In this document: in pieces, positions 8,667 to 16,632 of the stretch
Layout of the letters: each line of letters opens with the position of its first letter
Position numbering within the stretch: the first letter of the stretch is position 1
Assembly: GCA_002428215.1 (NCBI GenBank)
Contig: DIUI01000067.1
Coordinates: 1-64,000 of the forward strand
Length of the DNA stretch: 64,000 nucleotides
Origin: Prolixibacteraceae bacterium UBA6162
GTDB taxonomy: Bacteria > Bacteroidota > Bacteroidia > Bacteroidales > Prolixibacteraceae
Direction: 5' to 3'
Translations under genes and position numbers: made by a program
Notes under the pieces: model-generated
Databases searched by the model: none
The model's input: the letters and a program-made list of their open reading frames with translations, nothing else
What the model was told of the DNA's origin: nothing

Positions 8667-8848
8667 TTTCAAAAAAAAACCACATCATAATTAAGTTTGA
8701 TTTTTAATGTAAGCATCCGGATATCTGCCGTTGCGTTGCTGGTTCACTAAACTGTGCCGAGGTTTGATTCGTGCCGGGTCAGTCCTAAGCAAGGTTTTCC
8801 GGCCGGTATTCCGGATGTTTGTTTTACAATCGCTTTAACAACACACAC

Positions 8849-9790
8849 ATGATATACGATATTGCCATTTTGGGTGCCGGAGCCGCCGGATTAACCGCGG
8901 GGATTTATGCCTCACGAGCCCGGCTTAACACACTTATTTTAAATGAAGGTGCAGTGGGCGGCCAGATGGTTCTTACGCACGAAATTGCCAACTATCCCGG
9001 GGTCGAAAGCATAAGCGGGTATGCGCTTGCCAATATCATGAAAAAGCAGGCCCGCGATTTCGGTGCTACTATAAAGTCGAATGTAAAAATTGCACACTAC
9101 CGGCTCAACGGCGAACTCAAAGAGATTGAACTGGAGGATGGGCGTATGTTTCAGGCCCGTTCTGTTATCCTTGCGCCAGGAGGCAGACCCCGTCCGTTGG
9201 GGATCCCTGGTGAAGCAGAGTTCAAGGGGAAAGGCATATCCTATTGTGCTACCTGCGATGGTGATTTCTTTACGGGCAAGGAGCTCGTGGTTGTAGGGGG
9301 TGGCAATTCGGCCCTCGAGGAAGCCGTTTCGCTAACAAAATATGCCACCAAGGTTACGATTGTGCATCAGTTCGACCAATTCCAGGCCTTTGCGCATGCC
9401 ATTCGGGAGGCGAAGGAGAATCCCAAAATCGAATTTATAATGGAGTCGGAACTTCGCGAGGTCAAAGGCAACGAGAATGTTGAGGCGGTAGTTATAGAGC
9501 ACCTCCCAACGGGCAAGCGTACCGAACTCGCCGTAGATGGGGTTTTTGTGTTTATTGGCTACCTGCCCAATACAGAAACCCTCCATTCTGTAGTGCAATT
9601 GAACGAAAGGGGGGAGATGGTTGTTGATAGTACATTAAAAACCAACCTGGAGGGAGTGTTTGCAGCTGGCGACAGTATTTCGAAAAGGTACCGGCAGGTA
9701 ACAACTGCGGTGGCCGATGGAACCATTGCTGCCTTAAGTGCAGGCGAATACCTCCGTAATCTCGATAACCAACATGCAGCAACGGCTTAA
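8849..9790 (+). CDS. Thioredoxin-reductase-like FAD protein, probably not NADPH-specific
   Basis: This 313-aa flavoprotein has FAD motif GAGAAG (9-14), redox CATC (133-136) and dinucleotide motif GGGNSA (about 150-155). The segment that binds the NADPH phosphate in TrxB (HRRxxxR) reads VHQFDQFQAF here, without the arginines, so NADPH is an unlikely donor; NADH or ferredoxin-type reduction is possible. It probably reduces the unusual thioredoxin encoded just upstream. The start at 8849 places the FAD motif at the normal distance. The next gene overlaps its 3' end by 17 bp. Confidence 0.85.
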   Translation: MIYDIAILGAGAAGLTAGIYASRARLNTLILNEGAVGGQMVLTHEIANYPGVESISGYALANIMKKQARDFGATIKSNVKIAHYRLNGELKEIELEDGRMFQARSVILAPGGRPRPLGIPGEAEFKGKGISYCATCDGDFFTGKELVVVGGGNSALEEAVSLTKYATKVTIVHQFDQFQAFAHAIREAKENPKIEFIMESELREVKGNENVEAVVIEHLPTGKRTELAVDGVFVFIGYLPNTETLHSVVQLNERGEMVVDSTLKTNLEGVFAAGDSISKRYRQVTTAVADGTIAALSAGEYLRNLDNQHAATA

Positions 9791-10775
9791 ATTTTTCCCT
9801 ATCACCATCTATGCCATCGTAATGGGTCTCTCGGGACTTACCATGGTATTTCATCGTTTTTCCGACCTCGGATTATTGCCACACGGCTTTTATTACGGAG
9901 GAATTGCAGTAATTAGTCTGCTTTTCCTGCTATTTACTGCCGTATATGCCCTTAAAGCTATCAAGCATTTCGGGCAGGTTATGATTGATTTCAGACATCC
10001 GATCCGTATCAATTTCTTTTCGGCTGTATCTATTTCACTGCTTTTGTTAGCAACCGCCTGGCATCCATTGTCGGCCGGGGTAGCAAAACCCCTCTGGTTT
10101 TTTGGCATGGCGCTGCATTCGTTTCTGATGCTGCACACCATAAGTTTCTGGATTGAGCAAAATTTCGAGATTCACTCCATGAACCCTGCCTGGTTTATTC
10201 CCGTGGTGGGCAATATCATTATTCCCGTTGTTGGAGTGGAGTTTATGCCTCCCATGTTCAACCTCTTTTTCTATGCTGTGGGTATCTTTTTCTGGTTGGT
10301 CCTCTTTACTATTTTTCTGAATCGTGTAGTATTTCACCATCAGATGCCCCAGAAGTTTATGCCCACCCTTTTTATTCTGATTGCTCCTCCTGCGGTGGGT
10401 TTTATAGCCTATTACCGAATTACCGGAATGTACGATACATTTGCTCAGATGCTCTTGCTGCTGACCTATTTCTTTCTGCTGCTTATTCTGTTTCTGTGGA
10501 AAAACTTCTTTAAAATTGGCTTCTATCTCTCATGGTGGGCTTTTACCTTTCCCCTTACCGCTGCCACTCTCGCAACCGTGCTGGCTCTAAACATTACCGG
10601 GCATGGTTTTTACCGGGTTTTGGCCTATGTTCTTCTGGTGGTTTCGGTGTCGGTTATTGCTCTTGTTACGATTAAAACCGTGGGTCAGGTTGTGCAGGGA
10701 AAAATCTGTGTAAACGAAGATATACCCAAGCCCGAAGCTTCTGCCGATAAAGAACCTGTGACCCAAAATCGCTGA
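9774..10775 (+). CDS. SLAC1/TehA-type anion channel family protein
   Basis: This 333-aa integral membrane protein has about ten hydrophobic segments, as in the voltage-dependent anion channel / tellurite-resistance (TDT) family. Family-like features are the N-terminal FPITIYAIVMGLSGLTMVFHRF and NPAWFIPVVGNIIIPVVG. Its start overlaps the flavoprotein gene by 17 bp, so they are likely translated together. Substrates in the family include small anions such as sulfite, nitrate and chloride; here the redox context makes sulfite or another oxyanion a guess only. The C-terminal ~25 residues are hydrophilic. Confidence 0.85.
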   Translation: MQQRLKFFPITIYAIVMGLSGLTMVFHRFSDLGLLPHGFYYGGIAVISLLFLLFTAVYALKAIKHFGQVMIDFRHPIRINFFSAVSISLLLLATAWHPLSAGVAKPLWFFGMALHSFLMLHTISFWIEQNFEIHSMNPAWFIPVVGNIIIPVVGVEFMPPMFNLFFYAVGIFFWLVLFTIFLNRVVFHHQMPQKFMPTLFILIAPPAVGFIAYYRITGMYDTFAQMLLLLTYFFLLLILFLWKNFFKIGFYLSWWAFTFPLTAATLATVLALNITGHGFYRVLAYVLLVVSVSVIALVTIKTVGQVVQGKICVNEDIPKPEASADKEPVTQNR

Positions 10776-10809
10776 AGAAATAATCATGGGCTTAAAAAGT
10801 GGGTAATTG

Positions 10810-10831
10810 GATTTGAAAGGGCCTTCAAATC
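10810..10831. promoter_or_regulatory. Inverted repeat upstream of the osmC promoter
   Basis: GATTTGAA (10810-10817) and TTCAAATC (10824-10831) are perfect arms around AGGGCC. It is centred about 37 bp before the predicted transcription start and has no T-run, so an operator is more likely than a terminator. Confidence 0.45.
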
Positions 10832-10844
10832 AATGCACAAGATG

Positions 10845-10852
10845 TAATTTTG
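10845..10852 (+). promoter_or_regulatory. -7 element for the osmC-like gene
   Basis: TAATTTTG matches TAnnTTTG, 60 bp upstream of the start codon. A TTTG at 10812-10815 is too far for a normal -33 box (29 bp), which fits an activator-dependent promoter. Confidence 0.5.
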
Positions 10853-10912
10853 CACGCTTAAAAAATGAACAGTTGAATTTTTATAGTACCTAAATAAGAA
10901 AAACCAATAGAT

Positions 10913-11332
10913 ATGGCTAAAGAAGAGATTAAAGTCGACTGGCTTGGCAATATGGCCTTTAAAGCCGAGGTAAACGGACACGAAATCATTCTCGACGCGG
11001 TAGATGCTGTAGGGGGTGAGAATCGTGGTCCAAGGCCCAAGCCACTTATGATGGTTGCCCTTGCAGGCTGCACGGGTATGGATGTGGTCTCCATCTTAAA
11101 AAAGATGCGTGTCGAGGTCGATCACTTTGCTGTAAGGGTTGTTGGTAACCTTACGGAGGAGCATCCCAAGCACTTTGATGGAATGCATGTTATATATGAG
11201 TTTAAAGGCTCCGATCTTCCAATGGACAAGCTTGAGAAGGCGGTTAGTCTTTCGGAAGAGCGTTATTGTGGGGTTAGTGTTTCATACCGAAAGGCCATGG
11301 GCATAACCACCGAAATCAAAATTTTGACGTAG
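10913..11332 (+). CDS. OsmC/Ohr family peroxiredoxin-like protein
   Basis: This 139-aa protein belongs to the OsmC family of thiol-dependent organic hydroperoxide reductases. The two conserved cysteines are Cys53 (LAGCTGMDV) and Cys119 (RYCGVS), and the Glu-rich SLSEERYC segment is typical. It is of the YhfA/OsmC-like type rather than Ohr by length. It lies in a run of redox genes and has its own promoter. Confidence 0.88.
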   Translation: MAKEEIKVDWLGNMAFKAEVNGHEIILDAVDAVGGENRGPRPKPLMMVALAGCTGMDVVSILKKMRVEVDHFAVRVVGNLTEEHPKHFDGMHVIYEFKGSDLPMDKLEKAVSLSEERYCGVSVSYRKAMGITTEIKILT

Positions 11333-11415
11333 ATTTGACCCGTCTATTTTTCCATCCCGGGCAGCTGTCGGATTTTCTTCTTTAGGCACCCTGGTGGGAA
11401 ACAAATTCAAACCAT

Positions 11416-11892
11416 TTGACACAGTTTCGGCAGTTGTACAGTGCATCCGACCTCCGGATTATGCAGCAGGCTGAGTCCATCCGCAAATTGGGACTAAGTC
11501 GTGTGGATGAGATTATCCGGTTTGCGCACGGGGCAGGATATAAGCGAATAGGAATCGCCAATTGTATGCGTTTTCGCAGAGAGGCCGATTTGGTTGCAGA
11601 ACGATTAATAGCATCAGGTTTCGAAGTTTCGAAGGTTCATTGCAAATATGGTCTGATTCCGGCTTCCGAGCTAATCGACGATGCCCATGGTACCATCTGC
11701 AATCCGGCTGGTCAGGCGGCCTATCTGGCCGAACAAAATACTGAAATCAATGTGGTAATGGGCTTGTGTCTCGGACATGATATGGTTTTTGCTGCCCATT
11801 CAAGCGCACCTTCAACCACCCTCAATATTAAAGACCGCCGCTTCGGCGATTCTCCGCTTCAAGGGATTAACGAAGCGCTGCCAACGCCCTAA
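11416..11892 (+). CDS. DUF1847 family protein
   Basis: This 158-aa protein matches DUF1847: ILRFA-like YKRIGIANCMRFRREADLVAERL, the conserved CKYGLIPASEL, CNPAGQAAYL, GLCLGHDMVFAAHS and TTLNIKDRRFG. Several cysteines (in IANC, HCK, ICN, LCLG) are conserved in the family and may bind metal. The function is unknown. The frame is open from 11386 without ATG; the start is either TTG at 11416 or ATG at 11461. The N-terminal Cys cluster found in longer members is missing. Confidence 0.8.
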   Translation: MTQFRQLYSASDLRIMQQAESIRKLGLSRVDEIIRFAHGAGYKRIGIANCMRFRREADLVAERLIASGFEVSKVHCKYGLIPASELIDDAHGTICNPAGQAAYLAEQNTEINVVMGLCLGHDMVFAAHSSAPSTTLNIKDRRFGDSPLQGINEALPTP

Positions 11893-11915
11893 AAATTAGT
11901 ATAAAGATTATCTAT

Positions 11916-12338
11916 ATGAACAGTGTTTTGATTGGAATAGGAGTAGCCGTAGTATTGTTTGGTGTCTGGATTGCCTATTCATACCGTAAGTTGCAAAAAT
12001 CGCCCCCGCCCCCCGATAACCCCAACGTGAAAACACTCAACCGCCATAATTTTAAACAGCTTGCGGGTCAGGGTATTATCTTGGTCGATTTTTGGGCTCC
12101 CTGGTGCGGCCCCTGCAAAATAATTGCTCCGGTGCTGAATGAGCTGGCAGAAGAACTCAACGGAAAAGTCCGCATCGGGAAGGTCAATGTAGATCAGCAG
12201 TCTGAGTTGGCCGCAAAGTTCAAAGTACGCAATATCCCTACATTGGTCCTGTTCAAAAACGGGAAGGAAGTTAAACGCTTTGTGGGTGTAAAAACGAAAC
12301 GGGCTTTGCTATCAGAAATGGCGGAATTTTTGCAATAA
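11916..12338 (+). CDS. Membrane-anchored thioredoxin
   Basis: This 140-aa protein has an N-terminal transmembrane segment (residues 3-22), a Pro-rich linker (30-36) and a thioredoxin domain with WCGPC at 63-67 and cis-Pro in RNIPTLVLF. The positive residues after the membrane segment (YRKLQK) suggest the domain may face the cytoplasm, but the topology is uncertain. It is 23 bp downstream of the DUF1847 gene and may share its transcript. Confidence 0.9.
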   Translation: MNSVLIGIGVAVVLFGVWIAYSYRKLQKSPPPPDNPNVKTLNRHNFKQLAGQGIILVDFWAPWCGPCKIIAPVLNELAEELNGKVRIGKVNVDQQSELAAKFKVRNIPTLVLFKNGKEVKRFVGVKTKRALLSEMAEFLQ

Positions 12339-12380
12339 TGGGTCATTTATCGCTTATTCTGACAAAGATATTTTTGGCGC

Positions 12381-12427
12381 ATCCGATAAAGCAGTTCTAA
12401 TATTTCTAGAAGAATCGGATGGGTTTT
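12381..12427 (+). terminator. Stem-loop after the thioredoxin gene
   Basis: ATCCGAT (12381-12387) pairs with ATCGGAT (12414-12420), with a further inner TTCTA/TAGAA stem, followed by GGGTTTTG. It is a plausible but weak terminator. Confidence 0.4.
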
Positions 12428-12544
12428 GACAACTTGAAAGACACTGTTTTGCCCTTTATAATTGTAGTTTATTGTATAGATTTTATCTATCGACAATATC
12501 TTATAAAATTAGAAAACAGGCATTTAAGGATTTTGATACAATAT

Positions 12545-12564
12545 CGATTTTAGGGGTAAAATCG
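12545..12564. promoter_or_regulatory. Perfect inverted repeat upstream of the FNR-like gene
   Basis: CGATTTTA (12545-12552), GGGG, and TAAAATCG (12557-12564) form a perfect 8-bp inverted repeat, about 54 bp before the predicted transcription start of the regulator gene. It is a candidate operator, possibly autoregulatory. Confidence 0.5.
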
Positions 12565-12595
12565 CTGATTACAGATATTTTTATATATTTACCTT

Positions 12596-12603
12596 TAATT
12601 TTG
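12596..12603 (+). promoter_or_regulatory. -7 element for the FNR-like regulator
   Basis: TAATTTTG matches TAnnTTTG, with a predicted start near 12609 and a short leader of about 15 nt before the GTG at 12624. The -33 region lacks TTTG. Confidence 0.5.
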
Positions 12604-12623
12604 ATATACCATATTTTGAATCG

Positions 12624-13373
12624 GTGAGTTGGACTGAGGATGTATTAGGAGTGACCAAGGGCAAAGAGTTGAACTGCGACTCATGCAAAAGCGACTGTTG
12701 TCGTACTTGTTTTGCGCGCGACAATGGGGCGCTTTTTCAGAAACTTTCCCGTGCAGAGCTCGATTTACTGGTGAGCTCCAAATTCAACGTCAAATTTAAG
12801 GCCGGGGAGACCATCATGAAACAAAATACTGTCTCCACCAATATTGTCTGCCTAAAGAAAGGCATAGTTAAAATCTATGTTGAGGGTTCGAAGGAGAAGG
12901 ATATCATACTTAAAGTAATGAAGGACACTGGCATTATCACCGGAGGTGCCCTGCTGAGCGAAAGTCTTCGCCCGTTTACGGTAGCCGCAGTTACCGATGT
13001 AGAGTGCTGTTTTATCAATTCCGACCGTGTGTTCGAACTCTTTTCGAGCAACAGTGAATTTGCCTTTGCACTGGTTCAGCAGTACCACGATCTTACCAAC
13101 CATATGTTTAATAAACTGGTCAATCTTACTTTGAAGTATATGCCAGGAAGAGTGGCTGAAACGATCCTCTATTTAAAAAATGATGTCTTTCAGGAAAATC
13201 CCTTCCCGGTTCCATTTTCACGCCAGGAACTGGCCGAAATGTCGGCCATGACAAAAGAGAGTTTTGTCCGTATTTTAAAAGAGCTAAAAAGCTCCGATTC
13301 CATTCAATTCGAAGGAAAATACCTGAAAGTGACTGATGAAGAGTCACTTGAATCCATAAGCCGCAATGGGTAG
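12624..13373 (+). CDS. FNR-like Crp-family regulator with N-terminal cysteine cluster
   Basis: This 249-aa protein has an N-terminal cluster of five cysteines (Cys18, 21, 25, 26, 29), a cNMP-binding-like beta-roll (about 40-140) and a winged helix (about 165-240, with SRQELAEMSAMTKESFVRILKEL). In FNR proteins such cysteines hold an oxygen- or NO-sensing Fe-S cluster, which is the likely role here. The start is GTG at 12624; no ATG precedes the cysteine cluster in frame. It sits directly upstream of the cytochrome cluster and probably regulates it. Confidence 0.85.
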   Translation: MSWTEDVLGVTKGKELNCDSCKSDCCRTCFARDNGALFQKLSRAELDLLVSSKFNVKFKAGETIMKQNTVSTNIVCLKKGIVKIYVEGSKEKDIILKVMKDTGIITGGALLSESLRPFTVAAVTDVECCFINSDRVFELFSSNSEFAFALVQQYHDLTNHMFNKLVNLTLKYMPGRVAETILYLKNDVFQENPFPVPFSRQELAEMSAMTKESFVRILKELKSSDSIQFEGKYLKVTDEESLESISRNG

Positions 13374-13387
13374 TTGACATATGTCAA
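13374..13387. promoter_or_regulatory. FNR-box-like palindrome TTGAC-N4-GTCAA
   Basis: A perfect 14-bp palindrome, TTGACATATGTCAA, begins at the first base after the regulator's stop codon. It resembles the FNR/CRP half-site arrangement TTGAT-N4-ATCAA. It lies about 120 bp upstream of the only recognised promoter element for the cytochrome cluster, farther than the usual -41.5, so either a second promoter exists or it acts at a distance. Confidence 0.5.
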
Positions 13388-13486
13388 TGATTTCCATGTT
13401 TTAGTCCGCACCGGACAATGATGCATTCCGGCTCTTTCATTTGTAAATATCATACGCTCTTAGGCCTGCATAATGGCAGGGCTTGT

Positions 13487-13494
13487 TATTTTTG
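13487..13494 (+). promoter_or_regulatory. -7 element for the cytochrome cluster
   Basis: TATTTTTG matches TAnnTTTG, 35 bp upstream of the ATG at 13529. No -33 TTTG is present at 17-20 bp, consistent with activator dependence. It argues against the longer in-frame start at 13418. Confidence 0.5.
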
Positions 13495-13528
13495 GAATGT
13501 GAATAAAAGTGAATTTTACACAACCAAA

Positions 13529-14623
13529 ATGAAAAAATTAGAAATCATTAATAACAAACCAAATCCTTCAGTTATGGGAGCGAAAAATGTATTCAGAATT
13601 TTCTTGTTGTTGTCTGTTGCGGTGATATTTTCATTGGCATCTTGCGTAAAAGAGGGTCCAATGGGTCTTGCCGGTATCGATGGTGTTGATGGTACAAACG
13701 GAAAAGACGGAAAAGATGGCGCATCTGGTACAGCATCATGTATTGCATGCCACAATTTAACCACCAAAAATACTGTAAATGCTCAGTTAGTAGCCTCGTC
13801 GCATGGTGTTATGCCCAACAAGCAAGTTGGAGCCAATTGTGTGGCTTGTCACTCTCACGAAGGCTTCATCGAGTCGTTAACCAATGTTAAGACCAAAACA
13901 TTTACTGCACTAACCAGTGCCAGCGGCCTTAATTGTGCTTCGTGCCATACTTCACACAAAACTTTCGATTTCGACAAGGATGGTCAGGATTTTGCACTCC
14001 GCACCACCGCAGCTGTTCCCATGTTCATGAACACCAATATTGTAATCGATATGGGTACATCAAACATCTGTGTTAACTGTCATCAGCCCCGCGCAGTTGC
14101 TCCTGTTGCAAACGCCGATGGTAATTTTACAGTGGCAAACTTCCGTTACGGTCCTCACTATGGAGTTCAGTCGGTTGTTAACGAAGGTGTTTGGGGATAC
14201 CACCACCCACAAGGTACAACTGCAATTCCCGCTGCCGGATCACATCCGCACCGCAAAAATGCTTCCTGTACAACTTGTCACATGCACGACAGTACCAATC
14301 CTGCACAGGGTGGTCACAGCTGGTCGGTAGGTGCCAATGCTTGCAACAGCTGTCACAGCACCATCAACTCCATCGCTGCCATCGAGGCATCGCAAGCTGA
14401 ATATTATACCTTATTTAACCAACTGGGTGCAAAACTTCTCGAAGCTGGTGCTCTCGAAACCACATCTACAGGATCACTGCAGCCAAAAGCAGGTACCTTC
14501 CCGATTGCCGTGGCAGGAGCTCTTTTCAACTACCGTTTGCTTTACGGAGATCATAGTGGTGGTTTGCACAACCCCACCTATGCAAAAGCACTGATCAAAA
14601 ACTCTATCGAGGCGCTCAACTAA
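13529..14623 (+). CDS. Hexaheme c-type cytochrome lipoprotein with collagen-like stalk
   Basis: This 364-aa protein has a lipoprotein signal ending in LASC (Cys39), then nine Gly-X-Y triplets (residues 43-69), then a multiheme domain. The six CXXCH motifs are CIACH (71-75), CVACH, CASCH, CVNCH, CTTCH and CNSCH. The C-terminal ~90 residues lack hemes. It is likely anchored in the outer membrane; CVKEGP after the lipid cysteine partly resembles surface-export signals of Bacteroidota lipoproteins. It could pass electrons to or from extracellular acceptors. An alternative start is ATG 13574, which gives a shorter signal. It heads the cytochrome cluster. Confidence 0.85.
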   Translation: MKKLEIINNKPNPSVMGAKNVFRIFLLLSVAVIFSLASCVKEGPMGLAGIDGVDGTNGKDGKDGASGTASCIACHNLTTKNTVNAQLVASSHGVMPNKQVGANCVACHSHEGFIESLTNVKTKTFTALTSASGLNCASCHTSHKTFDFDKDGQDFALRTTAAVPMFMNTNIVIDMGTSNICVNCHQPRAVAPVANADGNFTVANFRYGPHYGVQSVVNEGVWGYHHPQGTTAIPAAGSHPHRKNASCTTCHMHDSTNPAQGGHSWSVGANACNSCHSTINSIAAIEASQAEYYTLFNQLGAKLLEAGALETTSTGSLQPKAGTFPIAVAGALFNYRLLYGDHSGGLHNPTYAKALIKNSIEALN

Positions 14624-14694
14624 TTGGTTGCTCTGCATCGTAAGTTCTTTTCACTACTTTAATATTTACATTGCATAAGCAAGTTTGGAGAGGG

Positions 14695-14729
14695 TTTCAT
14701 CCTGCCGGTTTTCTCTCGGCGGGATGAAA
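14695..14729 (+). terminator. Strong hairpin after the hexaheme gene, no T-run
   Basis: TTTCATCCTGCCG pairs with CGGCGGGATGAAA (13 bp, one G-T pair) around a 9-nt loop. There is no T-run after it, so it may stabilise the upstream mRNA 3' end or mark processing rather than cause full termination. Confidence 0.55.
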
Positions 14730-14850
14730 TTCCAAAACAACCAGATAATCATACAGCTGATGTCAATGCCGGAAAAAAGCAGATCAAAATATCTGACTGA
14801 AGAATTTACCGGCAAAACATCAGATCACAAAAAACGAAAACAATATACAG

Positions 14851-15237
14851 ATGAAAAAAACACTGATTCTGCTCCTCTTTTCAACCATGACGTTGTTTAT
14901 GGGCGGATGTGTATACGACTGGATTGTTCCGGAAGAGGTGCCTGAAATACCCACCGATGTGGAGATCAGTTTTGCACAGCAGATACTGCCCATTTTTACC
15001 AATGGAAATAACTGCACATCCTGCCACCGTTCCGGAGGTACTCCTCCCGACTTGTCGGAAGCGAATGCCTACAACCAGATCAATACCGCCAAATATATGA
15101 ACCGTTCCAATCCGGCTGAAAGCGGAATTTATAAGATTCCCGGACCAACAGGTACCAGTCACCGTCACAAGGTGTATACCGCCCAGCAGGCTGCTCTCAT
15201 TCTGGCATGGATTGAACAGGGTGCTAAAAACAACTGA
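14851..15237 (+). CDS. Monoheme c-type cytochrome lipoprotein
   Basis: This 128-aa protein has a lipoprotein signal ending in MGGC (Cys20) and one heme motif CTSCH (about residues 55-59) in a context (FAQQILPIFTNGNNCTSCHRSGG) like the PSCyt1/planctomycete-type cytochrome c domain. It ends QAALILAWIEQGAKNN, as do many small cytochromes c. It is probably in the outer membrane, facing the periplasm or surface. The DUF5777 barrel gene follows 20 bp downstream. Confidence 0.85.
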   Translation: MKKTLILLLFSTMTLFMGGCVYDWIVPEEVPEIPTDVEISFAQQILPIFTNGNNCTSCHRSGGTPPDLSEANAYNQINTAKYMNRSNPAESGIYKIPGPTGTSHRHKVYTAQQAALILAWIEQGAKNN

Positions 15238-15257
15238 TCATTTAATCAACTACTATT

Positions 15258-16178
15258 ATGAATAAAATCATAACCTTTATACTCTGTTTTATCCTGGCGG
15301 TACCGGTTGTTGCACAAGAAGAAACTTCGGGAAAGACAAAAGGTCGTCCGGTAAGAGCGCCTTTCAGCAGTGGTTTGCTCATGGATAACCAAACCTCTGT
15401 TGTTTACGCTCCCAAAACGCTGGAGTACGCAATACAACACAAATTTGGAAGTATTCAGAATGGCCGCTCCGACCTGTATGGTTTGTATGCCCCTGCCTAC
15501 GACATTCGTTTAGGACTTGTTTATGTACCTGTTCGTAATTTTCAGGTTGGATACGGTCTCAGCAAGCGCAATATGTACAGCGATTTTAGTGCAAAATGGA
15601 CCATCTTTGAACAAACCCGCGAGGAGACTATGCCAGTGGCTGTTACTCTCTATGGTAATTTTGCCATCGATGGCCGCAGTTCAGAGTTGTACAAATCACG
15701 CGTTTACAACCACTCTTCCGATCCTTACCATCCGTTTTCAACTTACAGCTACCGTTTTAGTCAGCGCTATTCCTATTTCTCACAGCTGATTATCGGTCGC
15801 CGTTTCAACGATTGGCTGAGTTTGCAAACAGCGGTTAGTTTTACCCACTTTAACCTTTCTGAACGTACGGGCGATCACGATAAGATTGGTGCTCATTTTA
15901 ATGGCAGGGTTAAGTTTAGCCCCCAGAGCGCAATTCTTTTTGCTTACGATGCACCACTCAAGATTAAGGAAATTTCCGAACAGCGTGAATTCATCAACCA
16001 TCCAATGCCTACCTTATCGTTGGCCTGGGAGGTTGCTACCAGTACCCACGCTTTCCAGATCTATTTAAGCTCTGGCACATCAATTTTACCACAGGATAAT
16101 ATCCTCTACAACCAGAACGATTGGCGTGAAGGCAACTTTTCAATTGGCTTCGTCATTACCAGGTTGTGGGGCTTTTAA
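15258..16178 (+). CDS. DUF5777 family outer membrane beta-barrel protein
   Basis: This 306-aa protein has a signal peptide (residues 1-19, ending VVAQ) and alternating polar/hydrophobic beta strands ending in Phe (RLWGF), typical of outer membrane barrels. It fits DUF5777 (FSSGLLMDNQT, EYAIQHKFGSIQNG, LYGLYAPAYDIRLGLVYVP). DUF5777 genes are often found beside cytochromes in Bacteroidota. Here it lies between two heme proteins, so a porin sheath for an electron conduit is a reasonable inference. No heme motif is present in it. Confidence 0.82.
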   Translation: MNKIITFILCFILAVPVVAQEETSGKTKGRPVRAPFSSGLLMDNQTSVVYAPKTLEYAIQHKFGSIQNGRSDLYGLYAPAYDIRLGLVYVPVRNFQVGYGLSKRNMYSDFSAKWTIFEQTREETMPVAVTLYGNFAIDGRSSELYKSRVYNHSSDPYHPFSTYSYRFSQRYSYFSQLIIGRRFNDWLSLQTAVSFTHFNLSERTGDHDKIGAHFNGRVKFSPQSAILFAYDAPLKIKEISEQREFINHPMPTLSLAWEVATSTHAFQIYLSSGTSILPQDNILYNQNDWREGNFSIGFVITRLWGF

Positions 16179-16202
16179 TTAATTTCTAAATAATTTTTAC
16201 GT

Positions 16203-16619
16203 ATGAAAAAGAGAAATCTATTGTTAGTTCTGGGTTCTATGTTCCTTGGTGTTCTCATGATGTCTTTCATGAATCTTCAGGATCAGAAACCAGGTGCTCC
16301 CTGGACCATTCCGGCAGCCTACAAAACCAAAGTCAATCCACATAAAGACGATGCCAGCCTCGTACGCACCGGTCGTACCCTTTGGGCACAACATTGCCGC
16401 TCCTGTCATGGGAATATGGGATTAGGAGACGGTCCTCGTGCCCGTACCCTGAAAACCTTCCCCGGCAACTTTAAAGATGCCGATTTCCAGAAGCATACCG
16501 ATGGTGACATTTACTACATGTCATTTGTTGGTCGCGATGAAATGCCCAATTTTGAAAAAACCATTACCGATGACGAAGAGCGTTGGGCTATCGTTAACTT
16601 TATTAGAACGATGAAGTAA
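16203..16619 (+). CDS. Small periplasmic monoheme cytochrome c
   Basis: This 138-aa protein has an N-terminal hydrophobic signal or anchor (about residues 5-24) and a class I cytochrome c domain with CRSCH (about 62-66) and a likely Met axial ligand in GRDEMPNF. The C-terminal helix ERWAIVNFIRTMK is typical. It could shuttle electrons across the periplasm between the inner-membrane and outer-membrane cytochromes of this cluster. Confidence 0.88.
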   Translation: MKKRNLLLVLGSMFLGVLMMSFMNLQDQKPGAPWTIPAAYKTKVNPHKDDASLVRTGRTLWAQHCRSCHGNMGLGDGPRARTLKTFPGNFKDADFQKHTDGDIYYMSFVGRDEMPNFEKTITDDEERWAIVNFIRTMK

Positions 16620-16632
16620 TCGTTTTTCTTTT

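Noticed and set aside
13418..13528. N-terminal extension of the hexaheme cytochrome from ATG 13418
   Set aside because: The extension runs through the -7 promoter element at 13487-13494 and would bury the lipoprotein signal.
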